NCBI GenBank assembly: GCA_045535815.1
Contig: JAZSMJ010000066.1
Span: 1 to 64,000 of the forward strand
Direction: 5' to 3'
Source: JAZSMJ01 sp045535815
GTDB lineage: Bacteria; Bacillota; Clostridia; Oscillospirales; CAG-272
Length of the DNA: 64,000 nt
Shown here: positions 61,477 through 64,000 of the stretch, piece after piece
Layout: every line of letters begins with the position of its first letter
Numbering within the stretch: the first letter of the stretch is position 1
The notes under the pieces: generated by a model
The model's database searches: none
What the model saw: only the letters and a program-made list of their open reading frames with translations
Told to the model about the DNA's origin: nothing
Position numbers and translations under genes: made by a program

Positions 61477-62388
61477 TCAAAGGGTATCAATAAATCTGCA
61501 GGCTGAAAGTGCGGCAATCGCACCGTCTGCAGTTGCGGTAGTTACCTGACGGATGGTCTTCGTTCTGCAGTCTCCTGCGGTAAATATACCGGGAGCAGCG
61601 CTTGGAACACAGCTTTCATCTGCTATGATATAGCCGTTTTCGTTCAGCTTTACCGCATCGGCAAAGGGCTCGTTATCCGAGACCTGACCGATTGCAACGA
61701 ATATACCGTCAAGCTCAAGCTTTTCGGTCTCGCTTGTGTTTTGATTCTTAATAATGATACCATTCAGCTTACCGTCACCGATAAGCTCGCAAACAACAGC
61801 ACTCAAAATTATTTTAACGTTTTCTCTCTTATAAAGCTCGGCTGCAAGTCTTTGCTCGCCGGTCAGAAAATCGAGGTTTTGTACAAGGTAAACGGTCTTG
61901 CAGGAAGAGGCGAGGAGTATTGCCTCCTGAAGCGCAGAGTTTCCGCCGCCTATGACCGCAACGGTCTTATCCTTGTAAAAGGCACCGTCGCATACCGCAC
62001 AGTATGAAACTCCCTCACCGGTAAGCTCATCCTCACGCTCAAGACCGAGTGTGCGGTGCTTTGATCCGGTTGCTATTATTACCGCTTTGCCCTTGTATTC
62101 GCCGTTTTCTCCTTTAACGGTGAAGTCACCGCCCTCACCGCTGATTGCAGTTGCACGGTCAAGCTCTATCTCAGCTCCCTGAGATAGAGCTTGCTCTACC
62201 ATTTTATCTGCTATTTCGTTACCGCTTGCCGTAGGGAAGCCGGGATAGTTCTCAACCAGGGGAGAGTGGGTTATCTGACCCCCGAAGGTCTCTTTTTCGA
62301 GGATCAGAACTGTTTTTTCGGCTCTGCGTGCGTATATTGCCGCAGTCAGACCGGCAGGTCCTGCACCGATAACTATAATATCGTACAT
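61477..62388 (-). CDS. trxB: thioredoxin reductase
   Basis: This is 303 residues. IIVIGAGPAGLTAAIYARRA (FAD), YCAVCDGAF (redox CxxC), VAVIGGGNSALQEAI (NADPH) and a C-terminal FTAGDCRTKTIRQV are intact. It reduces thioredoxin or similar redoxins. It lies 11 bases downstream of the nrdD-redoxin gene and is co-transcribed with it, so it probably reduces the fused redoxin domain. Confidence 0.95.
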   Translation of the reverse strand: MYDIIVIGAGPAGLTAAIYARRAEKTVLILEKETFGGQITHSPLVENYPGFPTASGNEIADKMVEQALSQGAEIELDRATAISGEGGDFTVKGENGEYKGKAVIIATGSKHRTLGLEREDELTGEGVSYCAVCDGAFYKDKTVAVIGGGNSALQEAILLASSCKTVYLVQNLDFLTGEQRLAAELYKRENVKIILSAVVCELIGDGKLNGIIIKNQNTSETEKLELDGIFVAIGQVSDNEPFADAVKLNENGYIIADESCVPSAAPGIFTAGDCRTKTIRQVTTATADGAIAALSACRFIDTL

Positions 62389-62399
62389 TATATCCTCCG

Positions 62400-64000
62400 T
62401 TATGCGCGCGATTCTGTAAATGCACGGATATTGGAGAGGTTGGGTATCTTTTCTACCTGTCCGCCGGAAATACTAACCAGAGTGGGTGCCTGACGGATAT
62501 CGTACTGCTTTGCAAGCTCGGGATCCTCTTCAGCTACTACCTTCTCGAATGCAATGCCTGCTTTTTCGAGGAAGTGAACTGCCATCTTACAGTTGGGGCA
62601 GTTTGCGGATGCAAAGAGTATCAGCTTGTCTGCCTCAGCGGATTCGCAGCAGCATTCTGCTTTATCTTCAGATACACAGCGTGCGGGGTCAACGTTTTCA
62701 AACTTTTCGGGATTGTAGACCTTACGGTCCTTGTATTCCTGGCTCTTACCGCTGTTCCAGTTCTGAACAGGACGGTAGTAGCCTGTTATACGGCTGTATA
62801 CCTCGGTCTTCTCACCGCATTCGGGGCAGGTGAATTTCTCGCCTGCGATGTATCCGTGATTCTTACAGATAGAATACGTGGGAGAGAGAGTATAATAAGG
62901 AAGCTTATAATTTTCTGCGATCTTGCGTATAAGCGATGCGGCACTCTTCCAGCTCGGAAGCTTTTCACCGAGAAATGCATGGAATACCGTTCCCGACGTA
63001 TAGAGTGTCTGAAGCTCGTCCTGAATATCGAGAGCTGCAAATATATCGTCTGTGTATCCAACGGGAAGGTGAGATGAGTTGGTGTAGTAGGGTGTCGCAT
63101 CTTCCTTGTCGGATGCAGTTATTATTTCGGGATAACGCTGAACGTCGTGCTTTGCAAGACGGTAGCTTGTAGATTCAGCAGGAGTTGCTTCAAGGTTGTA
63201 AAGATCGCCGTACATTTCCTGATAGTCGGAGAGGCGCTCACGCATATGATTGAGAACGTCCTTTGCAAACTGCTGCGTCTTTTCATTTGTCATATCAGCA
63301 CGGATCCACTTTGCGTTAAGTCCTGCTTCGTTCATACCTACAAGACCTATAGTAGAGAAGTGGTTATTAAACGTGCCGAGATAACGCTTTGTATAGGGAT
63401 AAAGACCTTCGTCAAGAAGTCTTGTTATAACCTTACGCTTGATGCTGAGCGAGCGTGCGGAGATATCCATAAGCTTGTCAAGTCTTGCGTAGAAGTCAGC
63501 CTCGTCCTCTGCGAGATATGCAATTCTCGGGATGTTGATGGTAACAACGCCGATAGAACCGGTGCTCTCACCGCTTCCGAAGAAGCCGCCCGACTTTTTG
63601 CGGAGCTCACGAAGGTCAAGACGGAGACGGCAGCACATACTTCTGACGTCGCTGGGCTCCATATCGCTGTTTATATAGTTTGAGAAATAGGGAGTGCCGT
63701 ACTTGGAGGTCATCTCGAAGAGAAGACGGTTGTTTTCGGTTTCCGACCAGTCGAAATCTCTTGTTATCGAATAGGTGGGGATAGGATACTGGAAGCCTCT
63801 GCCGTTGGCGTCACCGTCGATCATGGTCTCGATGAAGGCCTTGTTTATCATATCCATTTCCTTCTTGCAGTCCTTATACTTGAAGGGCATCTCAACACCG
63901 CCGACTATAGCGTTGAGCTCAGCGATATCATTCGGTACAGTCCAGTCAAGAGTGATGTTGGTAAAGGGAGCCTGCGTACCCCATCTGGAGGGTGTATTTA
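62400..64000 (-). CDS. nrdD: anaerobic ribonucleotide reductase fused to a redoxin domain, 5' end outside the window
   Basis: The frame is open to the right edge (the protein starts beyond 64000); at least 533 residues are visible. NrdD core: NTPSRWGTQAPF, TNITLDWTVPND, RGFQYPIPTYSITRDFDW, then a zinc site (CKNHG, TCPECGEK). RITGYYRPVQNWNSGK is the glycyl-radical loop. The last 80 residues are a thioredoxin/glutaredoxin-like domain: LILFASANCPNCKMAVHFLE (CPNC), then APTLVSISGG with the cis-Pro. This lets the enzyme draw electrons from TrxB (next gene), as opposed to formate. The activase NrdG is not seen. Confidence 0.93.
   Translation of the reverse strand, partial: NTPSRWGTQAPFTNITLDWTVPNDIAELNAIVGGVEMPFKYKDCKKEMDMINKAFIETMIDGDANGRGFQYPIPTYSITRDFDWSETENNRLLFEMTSKYGTPYFSNYINSDMEPSDVRSMCCRLRLDLRELRKKSGGFFGSGESTGSIGVVTINIPRIAYLAEDEADFYARLDKLMDISARSLSIKRKVITRLLDEGLYPYTKRYLGTFNNHFSTIGLVGMNEAGLNAKWIRADMTNEKTQQFAKDVLNHMRERLSDYQEMYGDLYNLEATPAESTSYRLAKHDVQRYPEIITASDKEDATPYYTNSSHLPVGYTDDIFAALDIQDELQTLYTSGTVFHAFLGEKLPSWKSAASLIRKIAENYKLPYYTLSPTYSICKNHGYIAGEKFTCPECGEKTEVYSRITGYYRPVQNWNSGKSQEYKDRKVYNPEKFENVDPARCVSEDKAECCCESAEADKLILFASANCPNCKMAVHFLEKAGIAFEKVVAEEDPELAKQYDIRQAPTLVSISGGQVEKIPNLSNIRAFTESRA

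Overview
The window comes from a Gram-positive, spore-lineage member of the Clostridia. The best guess is the Ruminococcaceae/Oscillospiraceae group, inferred from gene content and not from any search. Pointers are spo0A, gerW (ytfJ), cotJAB, the scpAB-gerW-D-Ala carboxypeptidase-rluB block, low-to-middling GC, Shine-Dalgarno sites of the AGGAGG type, TTG and GTG starts, and an oxygen-independent NrdD-type ribonucleotide reductase. No tRNA, rRNA or CRISPR array was recognised.

Region 1 (1-7.7 kb, all minus strand) is the end of an integrative conjugative element of the Tn1549-like kind. It holds a PcfB-like protein cut by the window edge, four secreted paralogues sharing an IINNS core, a membrane-anchored secreted protein, a replication-initiator-like protein, a ParB with a 27-bp perfect palindrome inside its gene, a small DUF6870-like protein, and the stump of a serine recombinase. 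The recombinase break suggests this end of the element has decayed.

Region 2 (7.7-19.3 kb) is an accessory island with AT-rich spacers and many self-contained promoters and terminators. It contains a BtrH-like protein, a structured noncoding RNA with its own promoter and terminator, a frameshifted Xre-type regulator facing a three-operator promoter, and an operon of PqqD-like protein, radical SAM/SPASM enzyme, S26 peptidase-nucleotidyltransferase fusion and HprK-like kinase. These are followed by an AAA/DUF4143 ATPase, a 58-residue putative ribosomally made peptide precursor behind an ArsR-type regulator, and an acyl carrier protein paired with an FkbH-like HAD enzyme. It looks like one or two small natural-product systems, and is the most interesting part of the window.

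Region 3 (19.3-41 kb) is mostly core genome: a polar amino-acid ABC transporter, a cotJABC remnant with a truncated cotJC, a probable small RNA, lon-engB, lysA, an M50 protease, scpAB, gerW, cell-wall carboxypeptidases, rluB, spo0A, a Xer-type recombinase, CwlD-like amidase, radA, an Rrf2 regulator and cca. It closes with a patch of intergenic repeats at 40.85-41.16 kb.

Region 4 (41-54.6 kb) holds an Xre-TPR regulator, the convergent miaB-mutS-mutL-tgt operon, a degenerate SleB-like protein, and a forward operon of holA, rnmV, GtrA-like and DUF4186 genes ending in a sodium symporter.

Region 5 (54.6-64 kb) has an orphan solute-binding lipoprotein in an operon with a membrane-spanning LuxR-type regulator and an Xre protein, then a six-gene operon dominated by zinc-ribbon proteins, then trxB and an nrdD fused to a redoxin domain, which runs off the right edge.
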